Notes: generated from the sequence alone by a model not told the origin. A stretch of DNA of 64,000 bases from JANMDR01 sp031409495 (GCA_031409495.1 JANNXI010000201.1:4075-68074), one strand, 5' to 3'. Shown: positions 1 to 9,174, counted from the first letter of the stretch. Numbers and translations: made by a program.

Positions 1-964
1 CATTGGCGCAACCAGGAAACGTGCCCAAATAATTTGCGCCAAAAACGCTGCTGTTTGCCACCGAAATACCGTTAATAACTGTTGAGCCCGCCAAGCTGGT
101 GGGTACACGGTAGTAGCTTGCATAGGGCGATGCGACTGAATCAGGGGTGAAACGGAGTAGGCTACCGTTGATGCCTAAATATTCATTGTTGCGCGCAAGA
201 TCACCACGGTCTTTTAGGTCGGCATGCATAACCGGATCGCGCCGTGAAGCTTGAAAGCCACCGTACACGTTATATTTTTGGCGCGCCAAATCGCCGAAGC
301 CAAATGAAATGCCCATATTTTTAGTTACGCCAACGCCGTTGTCGTTTGCACCGTAAGATGCGTTAACCTCAGCACCTTGATAGTCTTTCTTCAGCACATA
401 ATTTACTACGCCCGCCATGGCATCCGAGCCATAAAGAGCCGAGGCGCCATCTTTTAAAATTTCAATGCGCTCAATCGCATCTTTAGGAATAGTGTTAACG
501 TTAATCAACGCCCCGCGGCCAAAGTTGATATCCACCGCACCCACTGGCGCGATGCGGCGGCCGTTAATCAGAACCAACGTGCCCTGCGAACCAAAGCCAC
601 GGAGTGAAATTGTCGCTAATCCGCCCACAAAGCCGCTGGCTGCACCGTCTTGCAGTGATGAAGCATCCACGGCGCTCAGCGAACGCATGAGCTCTTCAAC
701 AGTACCAAAACCCGAGTTTTTAATATCTTTTGCAGTAATAATTTGAACAGAAGCGGGTGTTTCACTATCAATTCGTTTAATCAGCGAGCCCGTGACTTCA
801 ATTTTTTCTATTTTCTGCGGCGTGGCTGGAGTGGTCGTTTGTGCGGCGGCATGGGATGCAAAACCAGTAGCGCCCAGCGCAACGAGTGCCGCTGCAACGT
901 GACGGGTAAGCGTGGCGCGTTGCGGATGCGCGGTTATGCTGTGGGGTTTTTTAGTAGTAGACAT
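1..964 (-). CDS. TonB-dependent outer-membrane receptor, N-terminal part (cut by window edge)
   Basis: The frame is open from an ATG at 964 to the left edge, giving about 321 residues of N-terminal sequence. A signal peptide is visible (about residues 1-41, ending SHAAAQ), followed by the IEVTGS motif and a TonB plug domain (VQIITAKDI, then LRGFGSQGTLVLINGRR, then IERIEILKDGASALYGSDA). The beta-barrel lies beyond the edge. The protein would import a siderophore, vitamin B12 or an oligosaccharide across the outer membrane with TonB energy; the substrate cannot be told. It is closely related in its plug to the receptor encoded just upstream (1316-4039) and is transcribed in the same direction after a terminator, so it probably has its own promoter in 965-1315. 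Confidence 0.88.
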   Translation of the reverse strand, partial: MSTTKKPHSITAHPQRATLTRHVAAALVALGATGFASHAAAQTTTPATPQKIEKIEVTGSLIKRIDSETPASVQIITAKDIKNSGFGTVEELMRSLSAVDASSLQDGAASGFVGGLATISLRGFGSQGTLVLINGRRIAPVGAVDINFGRGALINVNTIPKDAIERIEILKDGASALYGSDAMAGVVNYVLKKDYQGAEVNASYGANDNGVGVTKNMGISFGFGDLARQKYNVYGGFQASRRDPVMHADLKDRGDLARNNEYLGINGSLLRFTPDSVASPYASYYRVPTSLAGSTVINGISVANSSVFGANYLGTFPGCAN

Positions 965-1315
965 GGCTGTTTTCCCTTTTGGAAATAGTGTAAATGCGTT
1001 CTCACACTGATCTGGGACCTTTTTTGAGATCACAGTGCAATATCAAACGGCAGTTGTAATCATGCAATATTCGGACTCGTTTTGCAATTGATGCGAAGTA
1101 CAGTGTTGTTAGATTGAATCGGGATGTCGTTATTCTGCACAAATTAGAAACTGATCGAAGCAAGTTTGCATAGGCGCTCGTGTGCGCGTGCATGGGGACG
1201 TGTCATATTAAAGGCACCGTTGCAAACAAAACGCCGCTGGTGCGAGTGCAAAGCCGCATACAAACAAAAAAGGAGCCCGAAGGCTCCTTTTTTTATTGCA
1301 TTCAAATAATGTGGC
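965..1315. other. Intergenic stretch between the two TonB receptor genes
   Basis: It holds the terminator of the upstream receptor gene (1266-1294) and, presumably, the promoter of the partial receptor gene. Two short minus-strand frames (1002-1193 and 1144-1338) have no coding character. No convincing Fur box or riboswitch was recognised. Confidence 0.5.
1266..1294 (-). terminator. Rho-independent terminator of the 1316-4039 receptor gene
   Basis: A 7-bp stem AGGAGCC/GGCTCCT at 1271-1277 and 1282-1288 is closed, on the minus strand, by the very stable TTCG tetraloop and followed by a run of T. It lies about 22 bases after the receptor stop codon. A-tracts on both sides would let it work in both directions. 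Confidence 0.9.
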
Positions 1316-4039
1316 TTATTTGAATTTGTAAGTTGCACCGAATGTGAAGTAGGTGCTTTGGAACGGATGATACGTAAAGTTCAACGGACGAGCCAACGCA
1401 TCTAGCGGTGGCTTTTTGTCGAAAATGTTACGGGCAACAACGCTTAGCGTTAGATTTTTGATGCCGGTATAGCCAAACGACATATCCATTGTGGCGTTAC
1501 CAGCAACTTTACAAGGGAAGCCAGGTTGTACTTGCGCAGCACAACTTCTTGTAGGGTCACGCGGCGTATCGTAGCCACGGTTGTAGATGCCTGTGGCACC
1601 AACAACAACATCACGATATTCCCACTCGGTGCGGACAGTGCCACGGAAGCGTGGGAAGCCAGCGCTGCCGAATTCAACAATTGGCTCGTCGCCAGTATTA
1701 CCGCGGAAACTCTTGTAGTAAGTAGAGCTTGCCGTTGTTGAAAGCTTGCCGTACGCGCCAAGATTTAGTCTGTTTCTGATTTCAACGTCTACACCTTGAA
1801 CGATGGTTTCGCCACCGTTAAAGAAGAAGTTGCGAATCGCCTGCAGCGCGCCGAATGCTTCGCCCGGCAATACTGGTCCGCGAACGATGCGATTTGCGTA
1901 GATGCCGGTAGTCGCGCCTTCATTGGATAAAATTAAATCTGGGTCGAGCAGATTAATTTCATTTTTACGACGAATATCGAAGTAATCTAATGTAACCGAC
2001 GTATCTTTGCCTGCATCCCAAATAAAGCCAAAGTTAGTGGTAGTGGCTGTTTCTGGGTTCAATGTTTGGGCATTTTCTAGCAAAGCCGCTACCGTTTGGC
2101 TGCAAGACGGCTCGTCACCATTAATGCATCGTTTTGGATCAGTAATGCCGCCGTAAAACGCGGTAACGCTTGAACGAGAGATTTCTGTTAACGATGGCGC
2201 GCGGAAGCCTTTAGCAAACGATCCCCGTAATGCAAGGGTTGGAACCACTTTCCATTTAAGCGCAACTTTTGGCGTGGTGGAGCGGCCGTAGTCAGAATAG
2301 CCGTCAGTACGCGCAGCAAGCTGCATTTCTGCATCTTTAAACAACGGCACATTCAATTCTGCGAAGAAAGAATTCACTTTACGTGAGCCATCCGCAAATG
2401 CGGCGCCAAAGCCTACAACTTCGCCCTTCAGCTTTTCGCCGTCTGGCGTTGCAGTACGCTCTTCTTTGCGATGCTCAAAGCCTGCTGCCAAGCCAATCGG
2501 ACCATTTTTAGTTTGCATCAATTCGGTTGACGCTTTTGCATCAAAAATCATAAATGATGAGTCAGCATCGTCTTTGGTATCAATCCGCAAATCACTTGGC
2601 TTTACTGCGCCAGATTCCGGTGAGAAGAAGTTGTAGGTACCTTTGCGAACGGCATCCGTGAGTACACTGGCGCGAATCTGGTTGTAGTTAACTACTTTAG
2701 CCGTGTTTTTAGTGAACAATAAACCAGTTTCCCAATCGATATTGGAATTTGTTCCCTTCAAACCTGCTAACAACCGTGTTGCTTCAGCCGTTGTTGAACG
2801 ATCAGTATTACCTACTTCAGTAAAGCGATGACGGTAAATGATTGGCGTGGTAAACGGGTTGTTAGGGTGGCCTACTGGCAAAAATTCTTGCAAGTTAACG
2901 AGGCGTTGTTGGGTGCTTGAATACCAAACGCCGAAATCGCCGTAAACCTGTGGGCTACCGCGGTAGGAAGTGACTGTACGGTTGAAACCAGCTTCTGCAT
3001 AAGCACTCAAGTTGGCATTGATATCTAAGCTACCGCGCGCAAATAGGCTATCGCGATCACTTTTTGGCACTAAATCGGTACGGTCAACGTTGTCCCAACG
3101 GCAAATACCGTTAATTTTAATGGCGGCAGGAACGCAGTTTGCAGGTTGACTAGCGGCTGGCATAAACGCAAGCGCAGTTGCAGCACCTGTAACGGGGTCA
3201 TATAGACCGCGCAAATAGTTACCCGCGAACGAGGACGCAAAACGGCGGAAAGTCGCGTAAGTGTTATTCAGATTTAACTCGGGACGCAAAATATAATTTT
3301 CTACGCTGTTAACTGTCACTTTTTCGCGCTCTAAACGCTCGTAGTTAACGAAAACGTTGTAACGGTCTTGTGCTAAATCGCCGTAGCCTACTGTTGCCGC
3401 CGCGCGCTTAACTTGGTATTCGCTATCTTTGTTGATGGAGAAACTACCGCCAACCAAGGCACCGCTAAAGTCTTTGCGTAAAATAATGTTTACTACACCG
3501 GCAATCGCTTCTGAACCATAAATAGCCGACGCGCCGTCTTTCAAAATTTCTACGCGATCTACAACGTCAAGTGGCAAAGCATCGAGGTTAATTGCTGCTG
3601 ATTGGCCAAAGTTAGGATCAGCTGGGCCAAACGGTGCAACACGGCGACCGTTTAATAAAACCAACGTAGCTGCAGAGCCTAAGCCGCGCAGGGAAACTGT
3701 GGATGCACCCGACGAGAAACTGTTTGCGCCGGTGATGTCATTCAAACCGCCGCCAGCATTGGTTGGCAGTGAGCGTAAAAGCTCGGTGACGGTAGTTTTA
3801 CCGGAGCGAGCGATTTCTTCGCGCGTGATAATTTGAATTGGCGCGGCTGTTTCGGAATCAACACGTTTGATGTTGGAACCGGTAACTTCGATTTTCTCAA
3901 CTTTTTGCGTTGTTGGCTTGATATTTGTGCCAGTTGTTTGGGCAATCGCCAATGGGGCAAATGCCAATGTTGCGGCAACGCCCATGCCAAGGGTGGAAAG
4001 CAACGCTTGTGGCAATGCTTTCAATTTTAAATGCTTCAT
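1316..4039 (-). CDS. TonB-dependent outer-membrane receptor
   Basis: 907 residues, the usual size of this family. A signal peptide (about 1-34, ending LAIAQ) is followed by KIEVTGSNIKR, a plug domain (IQIITREEIARSG, SLRGLGSAATLVLLNGRR, VEILKDGASAIYGSEAIAG) and a long beta-barrel with typical RAPSLTEIS and C-terminal FGATYKFK segments. Active transporter in the outer membrane, powered by TonB-ExbBD; the substrate is not evident and no transport or regulatory genes flank it. The start at 4039 is supported by GAGG a few bases upstream on the minus strand. It forms a tandem pair with the partial receptor at the left edge; the two share the VTGSxIKRxDSET N-terminal motif and are probably an old duplication. 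Confidence 0.93.
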   Translation of the reverse strand: MKHLKLKALPQALLSTLGMGVAATLAFAPLAIAQTTGTNIKPTTQKVEKIEVTGSNIKRVDSETAAPIQIITREEIARSGKTTVTELLRSLPTNAGGGLNDITGANSFSSGASTVSLRGLGSAATLVLLNGRRVAPFGPADPNFGQSAAINLDALPLDVVDRVEILKDGASAIYGSEAIAGVVNIILRKDFSGALVGGSFSINKDSEYQVKRAAATVGYGDLAQDRYNVFVNYERLEREKVTVNSVENYILRPELNLNNTYATFRRFASSFAGNYLRGLYDPVTGAATALAFMPAASQPANCVPAAIKINGICRWDNVDRTDLVPKSDRDSLFARGSLDINANLSAYAEAGFNRTVTSYRGSPQVYGDFGVWYSSTQQRLVNLQEFLPVGHPNNPFTTPIIYRHRFTEVGNTDRSTTAEATRLLAGLKGTNSNIDWETGLLFTKNTAKVVNYNQIRASVLTDAVRKGTYNFFSPESGAVKPSDLRIDTKDDADSSFMIFDAKASTELMQTKNGPIGLAAGFEHRKEERTATPDGEKLKGEVVGFGAAFADGSRKVNSFFAELNVPLFKDAEMQLAARTDGYSDYGRSTTPKVALKWKVVPTLALRGSFAKGFRAPSLTEISRSSVTAFYGGITDPKRCINGDEPSCSQTVAALLENAQTLNPETATTTNFGFIWDAGKDTSVTLDYFDIRRKNEINLLDPDLILSNEGATTGIYANRIVRGPVLPGEAFGALQAIRNFFFNGGETIVQGVDVEIRNRLNLGAYGKLSTTASSTYYKSFRGNTGDEPIVEFGSAGFPRFRGTVRTEWEYRDVVVGATGIYNRGYDTPRDPTRSCAAQVQPGFPCKVAGNATMDMSFGYTGIKNLTLSVVARNIFDKKPPLDALARPLNFTYHPFQSTYFTFGATYKFK

Positions 4040-4391
4040 TTAGGCCTCGTATTTTGGTAATGTAAATCGGTCGTTTTCAACTGCAAACGTGTTTATTTGT
4101 GCTGCAATGTTGCAAAAAATATTCAGGGCGCCCTAAAGGGCAATAAAACCCTAAGAACCACTAGATTTATGACAGTTTTAGCTGTACAGAATACCTAACC
4201 TTAGAATTTTAGTCGTTGCGATGCCATTTAGGTTGGAACTTTTTCGGAGTGTGGTGTTTGCGCAACAATTTGTCCCTGTTTGTGGCGGCGCTGTTACAAC
4301 ATGAATTTTGCGGCAAATCAGCAATGTGAGTACTTTGCGCAAAAATTGAGCGGGTATAATTGGGCATCTTTGAATTTGTTGAAAGCCTGCC
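4040..4391. other. Divergent promoter region between the receptor gene and psd
   Basis: 352 bases without a convincing gene. It should hold promoters for both flanking genes. A small palindrome GCCCTAAAGGGC is at 4131-4142. The frames called in 4178-4450 on the minus strand have no recognisable product. Confidence 0.5.
4334..4360 (+). promoter_or_regulatory. Possible psd promoter
   Basis: A perfect TATAAT (4355-4360) lies 32 bases before the psd start codon. The matching -35 element is poor (TTTGCG at 4334, 15-base spacer), so this is a candidate only. Confidence 0.3.
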
Positions 4392-5246
4392 GTGCTCCCT
4401 TTTCTTAAAGTTCTTCCCCAATATTTATTGCCAAAACAAGCACTTACCAATTTTGCCGGGTTGGTTGCTGGCTACGCTGGCGGCACGCGTACCACATCGC
4501 TCATCGCATGGTTTGTGAAACGCTATGGCGTAAATATGGCTGAGGCAGCCGAACCTGACATCGCTAAATACGCCACGTTTAATGATTTCTTTACGCGCGC
4601 ATTGCGCGTTGATGCCCGTCCGATCGCTAAAGCTGCGCATATTTGCCCGGTGGACGGGGCCATCAGCCAGTTTGGCGCAATTACCGGCGACCAAGTGTTT
4701 CAGGCAAAGGGGCATAGCTATTCCACTACCGCCTTGGTGGGCGGCGATGCGGCGTTAGCCAAGCAGTTTGAAAATGGCAGCTTTGCTACTTTGTATTTAA
4801 GCCCGAAGGATTACCATCGTATTCACATGCCGTGCGCAGCCAAGTTATTAAAGATGATTTATGTACCGGGTGCATTATTTTCAGTCAATCCAACGACCGC
4901 CCGCGGGGTGCCCGGCTTGTTTGCACGCAATGAGCGGGTGGTGTGCGTATTTGAAGCCACGGCAGGTAAACTAAAAGGGATGCAGTTTGTCCAAGTGCTG
5001 GTGGGGGCGACGATTGTGGGAAGTATGGCTACCACATGGGCGGGTGTAATTAATCCGCCGCGTGCGCGCAAAGTGCGGGAATGGGATTATTCGAAAAAGC
5101 CCATTGCTTTTAAACAAGGGGATGAGATGGGGCGGTTTTTGTTGGGCTCCACAGTGGTGATGTTGTGGCCAAAAAATACGATTTCATTTAACACGGCATG
5201 GCAAGCAACCGGTGCGATTCGCATGGGCGAGGCGATGGGGGTTTAG
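4392..5246 (+). CDS. psd: Phosphatidylserine decarboxylase proenzyme
   Basis: 284 residues from a GTG start. Converts phosphatidylserine to phosphatidylethanolamine at the inner membrane. Family hallmarks are present: the CPVDG segment, KDYHRIHMP with the conserved His, and the C-terminal LGST self-cleavage motif (FLLGSTVVML), where the Ser becomes the pyruvoyl group after autoproteolysis into beta and alpha chains. About 40 residues shorter than the E. coli enzyme but with all catalytic parts. A DUF456 membrane-protein gene follows after about 40 bases, so the two may be co-transcribed. Confidence 0.95.
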   Translation: MLPFLKVLPQYLLPKQALTNFAGLVAGYAGGTRTTSLIAWFVKRYGVNMAEAAEPDIAKYATFNDFFTRALRVDARPIAKAAHICPVDGAISQFGAITGDQVFQAKGHSYSTTALVGGDAALAKQFENGSFATLYLSPKDYHRIHMPCAAKLLKMIYVPGALFSVNPTTARGVPGLFARNERVVCVFEATAGKLKGMQFVQVLVGATIVGSMATTWAGVINPPRARKVREWDYSKKPIAFKQGDEMGRFLLGSTVVMLWPKNTISFNTAWQATGAIRMGEAMGV

Positions 5247-5288
5247 CGCAGTCGTTAGTAAGTTAGTAAATTAATTTAAAGGAATGTG

Positions 5289-5840
5289 ATGACGGAAGCT
5301 GCATCTGTAATGCCCATGGTACTGTGGGCGCTGGCCGCTGTGCTGGTGATAGTTGGGTTTGCGGGCACAATTTTGCCAGGTTTGCCTGGTATTCCACTTA
5401 TTTATGGGGGAATATTCTTGGCCGCCTATATTGATAATTTCCAGCGGGTTGGCTGGCCTACGCTAGTTATTTTGGCGGTGATGGCAGTCTTTGCTATTTG
5501 TGTAGATTTAGCGGCTGGCTACTTTGGGGCGAAGAAGGCGGGCGCTTCGAAACTCGCGCTGCTGGGCGCAGCGCTTGGCACAATTTTCGGACTGTTTGCC
5601 GGAATAATTGGTATCTTCATTTTTCCATTTGTGGGCGCGTTTTTAGGCGAATATCTTTCACGCACCATGGCTGAAAAAAACGCCGAAAAGACGACGCAAA
5701 GTACGCAAGGCCAGCAGGCACTTGGCGCCGCAAAAGTGGGTATCGCCACGTGGCTAGGCTTGGTGGTGGGCGCGGTAACCAAGGTGGCAGTGGGTTTGAT
5801 GATGCTTGGCGTGTTTGCGCTGGGTTATTTCGTAAAGTAA
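5289..5840 (+). CDS. DUF456 family membrane protein
   Basis: About 183 residues starting at the ATG at 5289, which is placed well behind AAAGGA (5277-5282); a GTG at 5286 is also possible. Strongly hydrophobic with Gly-rich segments (FAGTILPGLPGIPLIYGG near the N terminus, then LAAGYFGAKKAGASKLALLG, then FVGAFLGEYL), typical of DUF456 proteins of unknown function. Likely an integral inner-membrane protein. It follows psd closely and ends five bases before a copy of the dispersed palindrome, which probably serves as its terminator. Confidence 0.82.
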   Translation: MTEAASVMPMVLWALAAVLVIVGFAGTILPGLPGIPLIYGGIFLAAYIDNFQRVGWPTLVILAVMAVFAICVDLAAGYFGAKKAGASKLALLGAALGTIFGLFAGIIGIFIFPFVGAFLGEYLSRTMAEKNAEKTTQSTQGQQALGAAKVGIATWLGLVVGAVTKVAVGLMMLGVFALGYFVK

Positions 5841-5845
5841 AAAAG

Positions 5846-5878
5846 GCTGGAGAAGCCCGTATTTAGGGCGTTTCCAGC
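5846..5878. repeat. 33-bp dispersed palindrome, copy A (intergenic)
   Basis: Left arm GCTGGAGAAGCCC, centre GTATTTA, right arm GGGCGTTTCCAGC: 13-bp arms with two imperfect positions. It begins five bases after the DUF456 stop codon and lies between two convergent genes; T-rich sequence follows. It shares an exact 20-bp run with copy H, which lies inside the MFS gene at 39507. Confidence 0.9.
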
Positions 5879-5895
5879 TTGTTGTTTTAAGCGTT

Positions 5896-7212
5896 TTAGG
5901 TGACGGCTAACTGCTGATTTGCAGTTTCTAAGCGCTCCACCAACGTTTCTAAAAACTTCCGATCAAACAACTGCTTACAGCTTGGCGAGGCTGAATTCAA
6001 ATCCGCCGCGCGGATTTTCATCACGATACACGTTGTGGCGGTAGAAATGGTTGCGCTTCTGGGGCCATCGCGTTTGGCAAGATAGGACATTTCGCCAATA
6101 CAATCGCCCGCGCTAAGTACATTGAGCAAGCGTTTGCCGCGGGTTACTTTTACGGTGCCGCTGGCTAAAACGAAAAACGAATCGCCGACGTCGCCCTCCT
6201 TAATCAGCACTTGCCCCGCTGGAAAATTACGCCATTTGCTGATGCGCAAAACTTCCCATAATTCGTTTTCAGGAAAGCCCGTGTAAAACGATAAGGTCTT
6301 CAAAAAACTAAATCGCTCGGTGTCTGATACCGCATCATCTGGCTCGTGTTCTTCAGCTGCAGTGCGACCAACTGCCGTTGCTTGGGCGGCCGGCATGGCT
6401 GCTTCCCAAAGCGTGGTGAGTTCTTTGCCAAACTCTTCCCAAGTTTGGAAGCGGTTGCGCGGATCTTTGGCCATGGCTTGCTTGACCACATCTTCCATCG
6501 ATGCGGAAACGCCTTCGCGATAGCGCGAAGGCGGCTCTGGCTCAACATTCACAATTTGATAGGCCATGCTGGCGTGATTTGAGGCCGCAAAAGGCGGACG
6601 GCCAGCCAGTAAGTAATACATCACAACGCCCAACGCATAAATATCGGTTTGCGCGTTGGCTCTTGCCCCAGTAATGAGCTCTGGCGCCATGTATAGCGGT
6701 GAGCCTACAGATGTGGTTTGCGTCTTGTCGCTCACCACACTTAAAGCAGCGCCGAAATCGGCAACCTTAATATCCGAGCCACCCTTGTATAAAATATTAC
6801 CGGGCTTGATGTCGCGGTGAATTAGGCCATCCATATTAGCAAAGGCTAACGCGCGAACACATTTAAAAGCAATCTCAGCTATCGTCGGTTCGGGCAATAA
6901 ATTATCGGGCAAGCAAAACTTTTCTAGCGTGCCGCCATCGACAAATTCCATGACGATGTAGCTCATTTCTTCTTCAACCACCGCGTCGAAAATTGACACG
7001 ATATGCGGATGAATAATGCGCCCTGCAAGCGAAGCTTCAGTTAAAAACATGTTGCGATACTCGGCGCCGTCTTCGGCGTCTTTCAGCACTTCTGGAAACA
7101 TTACCTTAATGGCAACTTGGCGATTGTTAAATGGGTCTTCGGCTAAATAAACGCCGCCGGTGGCACCTTTGCCGAGTTCGCGAATAACTTTATACTTGCC
7201 GATGTTTTCCAT
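5896..7212 (-). CDS. Serine/threonine protein kinase with C-terminal cyclic-nucleotide-binding domain
   Basis: 438 residues from the ATG at 7212 (MENIGKYKVIREL, the usual kinase N terminus); a longer frame to 7338 exists but adds no domain. Kinase domain about 7-270: P-loop GKGATGGVY, Lys in VAIKV, catalytic HRDIKPGN, VADFGAA and MAPEL. A linker is followed at about 310-430 by a cNMP-binding fold (EGDVGDSFFVLASGTVKV, GDCIGEMSYLAKRDGPRSAT). No membrane segment, so cytoplasmic. The cNMP domain could gate kinase activity, but the ligand is not shown by sequence. Convergent with the DUF456 gene; no phosphatase or FHA partner nearby. Confidence 0.93.
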   Translation of the reverse strand: MENIGKYKVIRELGKGATGGVYLAEDPFNNRQVAIKVMFPEVLKDAEDGAEYRNMFLTEASLAGRIIHPHIVSIFDAVVEEEMSYIVMEFVDGGTLEKFCLPDNLLPEPTIAEIAFKCVRALAFANMDGLIHRDIKPGNILYKGGSDIKVADFGAALSVVSDKTQTTSVGSPLYMAPELITGARANAQTDIYALGVVMYYLLAGRPPFAASNHASMAYQIVNVEPEPPSRYREGVSASMEDVVKQAMAKDPRNRFQTWEEFGKELTTLWEAAMPAAQATAVGRTAAEEHEPDDAVSDTERFSFLKTLSFYTGFPENELWEVLRISKWRNFPAGQVLIKEGDVGDSFFVLASGTVKVTRGKRLLNVLSAGDCIGEMSYLAKRDGPRSATISTATTCIVMKIRAADLNSASPSCKQLFDRKFLETLVERLETANQQLAVT

Positions 7213-7560
7213 GATTTTTTCTATTTTGCCTAAGGGGATCTTAGGCGAGAATGATCTATGCAGCGTGTCAAGAGGGTGATAATTAAATAAGGTTTGGCGT
7301 AATAATACCGTGTTAGTTAATGCCATGACTAGCCACATTTTGCACTTTTTGAACTCGCAATGATGGCAGCCAGAACATTGCTTAAAGTGGTTTTCAGGAA
7401 CTTTACACCACTAAATTGTCGCAAAACCGGCAAACCTCATGCAATTTATTAGACATTTCCGTCAAGTTATAGTAAAAAGTGAGGATAGTGTTGTAGATTC
7501 TTATTTTCAATCACTATTTTGCCATCGGAATATCACGTTATTTTAGTCGGGGAGCTTGCA
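7213..7560. other. Divergent region between the kinase gene and a secreted-protein gene
   Basis: 348 bases. It holds a perfect hairpin just upstream of the kinase start (7228-7246), the alternative N-terminal extension of the kinase frame, and presumably promoters for both genes. GGGGAG at 7549-7554 is the ribosome binding site for the plus-strand gene. Confidence 0.5.
7228..7246 (-). promoter_or_regulatory. Inverted repeat in the kinase 5' leader
   Basis: GCCTAAG and CTTAGGC (7 bp each, perfect) with a 5-base loop, ending 16 bases before the kinase ATG. It could be an operator or an RNA hairpin affecting translation. Function is inferred only. Confidence 0.4.
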
Positions 7561-8502
7561 ATGCTAATGCAAAAAGCACAAAAAACTTATTCTATTTTGC
7601 TCAAAAATATCACGTTAATTGCGGCCTCTGCTGCGGCAGTTTGCGCATTTTTCGCAGCCGCACCGGCTAAAGCGGTGGTGGTCGATTACGCCAGCTGCAT
7701 TTCATCCCCGCTGCCTAATCAGCCACGCCTGCCGTTTTATAGTTTCCGCGTATTGCCAGCCAGCGGCACCGCAACCGGCGGCTTTGATGCGTATTTTTGG
7801 CGTGAATCCTGCACCGGCAAGCCAAATTTAAATTTACTCATGATGCACCTCATCCCGTTTCAGGGTAGCGTGCCGCAAGTTTGCCCATCTAACTTCCAGC
7901 TAATTCAGTTTGGAACGCTCTACGAAGACCTACAGCTCTATCCATCGCCGGCAACCGCTGATCCAGCTGTTTGTGGTCCAATTTTCTTCCCGACTACCTA
8001 TGTGCTTGGCCAAGCGCCAATTGTAAAAGGTCGATTCAATGAAACTGGCCCAATGACCATCGGCTTTGCCATCGGCAATTTGTTGGGTACAGTAAGCCTG
8101 CCAGGCGGCGCGGCATTGCCTTCTGCTGCGAGCAGCACCGTGAATTATTCCGATATGTGGTGGAACCCCGAGCAGTCAGGTTGGGGCATGAGCGTGATTC
8201 AAAGCCCATCGCGCAATATGTTTGTAGTTTGGTACACCTATGAAACCGTTGGCACAGAGCAAAAGTCAGCTTGGATTGTGATGCCTGGTGGCGAATGGAC
8301 CGATGCGGCAACATTCAAAGGCAAGCTCTATAAAACAGTGGGTGGTGCGCTGCCAACGTCATCAACGTTCAATCCAAACGACGTAACGCGCATACCATTC
8401 GGTGAGGGTGAATTTAAGTTTACCGATTCCGCCAATGCAAAGTTTAGCTTCACCACGCCAAATGGCAAAGGTGAGAAAGCGATCACCCGTCAAGCTTATT
8501 AG
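7561..8502 (+). CDS. Secreted protein with C-terminal WNPxxSGWG domain
   Basis: 313 residues from the ATG at 7561, six bases behind GGGGAG; the frame extends upstream to 7519 without a better start. Signal peptide about 1-40 (hydrophobic core, ending FFAAAPAKA). The middle part is unrecognised and has scattered Cys. The C-terminal part (about 190-310) is the Trp-rich module common in exported betaproteobacterial proteins: DMWWNPEQSGWG, FVVWYTYE, SAWIVMPGGEW, FKGKLYKTVGG. Function unknown; the module is often attached to peptidases or cell-surface proteins. Single gene, closed by a strong terminator. Confidence 0.75.
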   Translation: MLMQKAQKTYSILLKNITLIAASAAAVCAFFAAAPAKAVVVDYASCISSPLPNQPRLPFYSFRVLPASGTATGGFDAYFWRESCTGKPNLNLLMMHLIPFQGSVPQVCPSNFQLIQFGTLYEDLQLYPSPATADPAVCGPIFFPTTYVLGQAPIVKGRFNETGPMTIGFAIGNLLGTVSLPGGAALPSAASSTVNYSDMWWNPEQSGWGMSVIQSPSRNMFVVWYTYETVGTEQKSAWIVMPGGEWTDAATFKGKLYKTVGGALPTSSTFNPNDVTRIPFGEGEFKFTDSANAKFSFTTPNGKGEKAITRQAY

Positions 8503-8552
8503 TCGATGTGGTCTTGCGATATTGATAGGTAACGGAAACGCAGCTTTGACGT

Positions 8553-8589
8553 AACAACAATGGCCGATACTTCGGCCATTGTTGTTTTT
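8553..8589 (+). terminator. Rho-independent terminator of the 7561-8502 gene
   Basis: A 14-bp perfect stem (8554-8567 with 8572-8585, GC-rich at the loop end: TGGCCGA/TCGGCCA) and four-base loop are followed by T5. Confidence 0.95.
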
Positions 8590-8614
8590 GTAGAGGGATC
8601 TAGTTATTTTATGC

Positions 8615-8647
8615 CTTGTAGACACCCTATTTTAGGGCATCTACAGG
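8615..8647. repeat. 33-bp dispersed palindrome, copy B (intergenic)
   Basis: Left arm CTTGTAGACACCC, centre TATTTTA, right arm GGGCATCTACAGG. The arms have compensating changes relative to copy A (TGTAGA pairs with TCTACA), so pairing is kept although sequence has drifted. It lies 25 bases after a complete terminator, so termination is not its only role. Confidence 0.85.
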
Positions 8648-8700
8648 GTGTATTAAAATTGCGTATTTAAGTGGTTTAAGTGATTTTAGAGAGGGCTTTT

Positions 8701-9174
8701 ATGCACGCCAACGAGAAACTAATTCGTGATTTTTATGACGCGTTTGCCAAGCGCGATGCAGCCGGCATGAAGGCGCAATACCACGATGAAATTGCCTTCA
8801 CCGACCCTGCTTTCCCAATGCTCAAGGGTGCGCAAGCCAACGCCATGTGGGCGATGTTGTGCGAGCGCGCTAAGGAGTTTGAACTCACCTTAGTGAGCGC
8901 CAGAGCGGACGACGCGGGTGGGCGCGCCAATTGGGAAGCCAAGTACTTATACAGCGGCAGCGGCCGGATGGTGCACAACAAAATTGAAGCCGTGTTTTCA
9001 TTCAAAGACGGCAAAATTATTCGCCATGTGGATCGCTTTGACCTTTGGAACTGGGCTGGGCAAGCATTGGGCGCATCGGGCAAATTATTGGGCTGGTTTG
9101 GGCCGTTTAAAGGTCTTATCCGTAAAAAAGCCAACAAAACGTTGTTGGCTTATATGGAAAAGCGCGGGCTATAG
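8701..9174 (+). CDS. NTF2-like (SnoaL-type) protein
   Basis: 157 residues from the ATG at 8701, behind AGAGAGG; a GTG at 8680 in the same frame is less likely. The N-terminal part (IRDFYDAFAKRDAAGMKAQYHDEIAFTDPAFPMLKG) and NKIEAVFSFKDGKIIRHVDRFDLWNW match the cone-shaped NTF2/SnoaL fold used by small isomerases, cyclases and ligand-binding proteins. No signal peptide; the substrate is not predictable. A second, distinct member of the fold is encoded at 36741-37184. Confidence 0.82.
   Translation: MHANEKLIRDFYDAFAKRDAAGMKAQYHDEIAFTDPAFPMLKGAQANAMWAMLCERAKEFELTLVSARADDAGGRANWEAKYLYSGSGRMVHNKIEAVFSFKDGKIIRHVDRFDLWNWAGQALGASGKLLGWFGPFKGLIRKKANKTLLAYMEKRGL

Noticed and set aside
4126..4152. GCCCTAAAGGGC palindrome as a further copy of the 33-bp element
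   Set aside because: Only the inner arms match; the centre is two bases and the outer GCTGGA/TCCAGC parts are missing.
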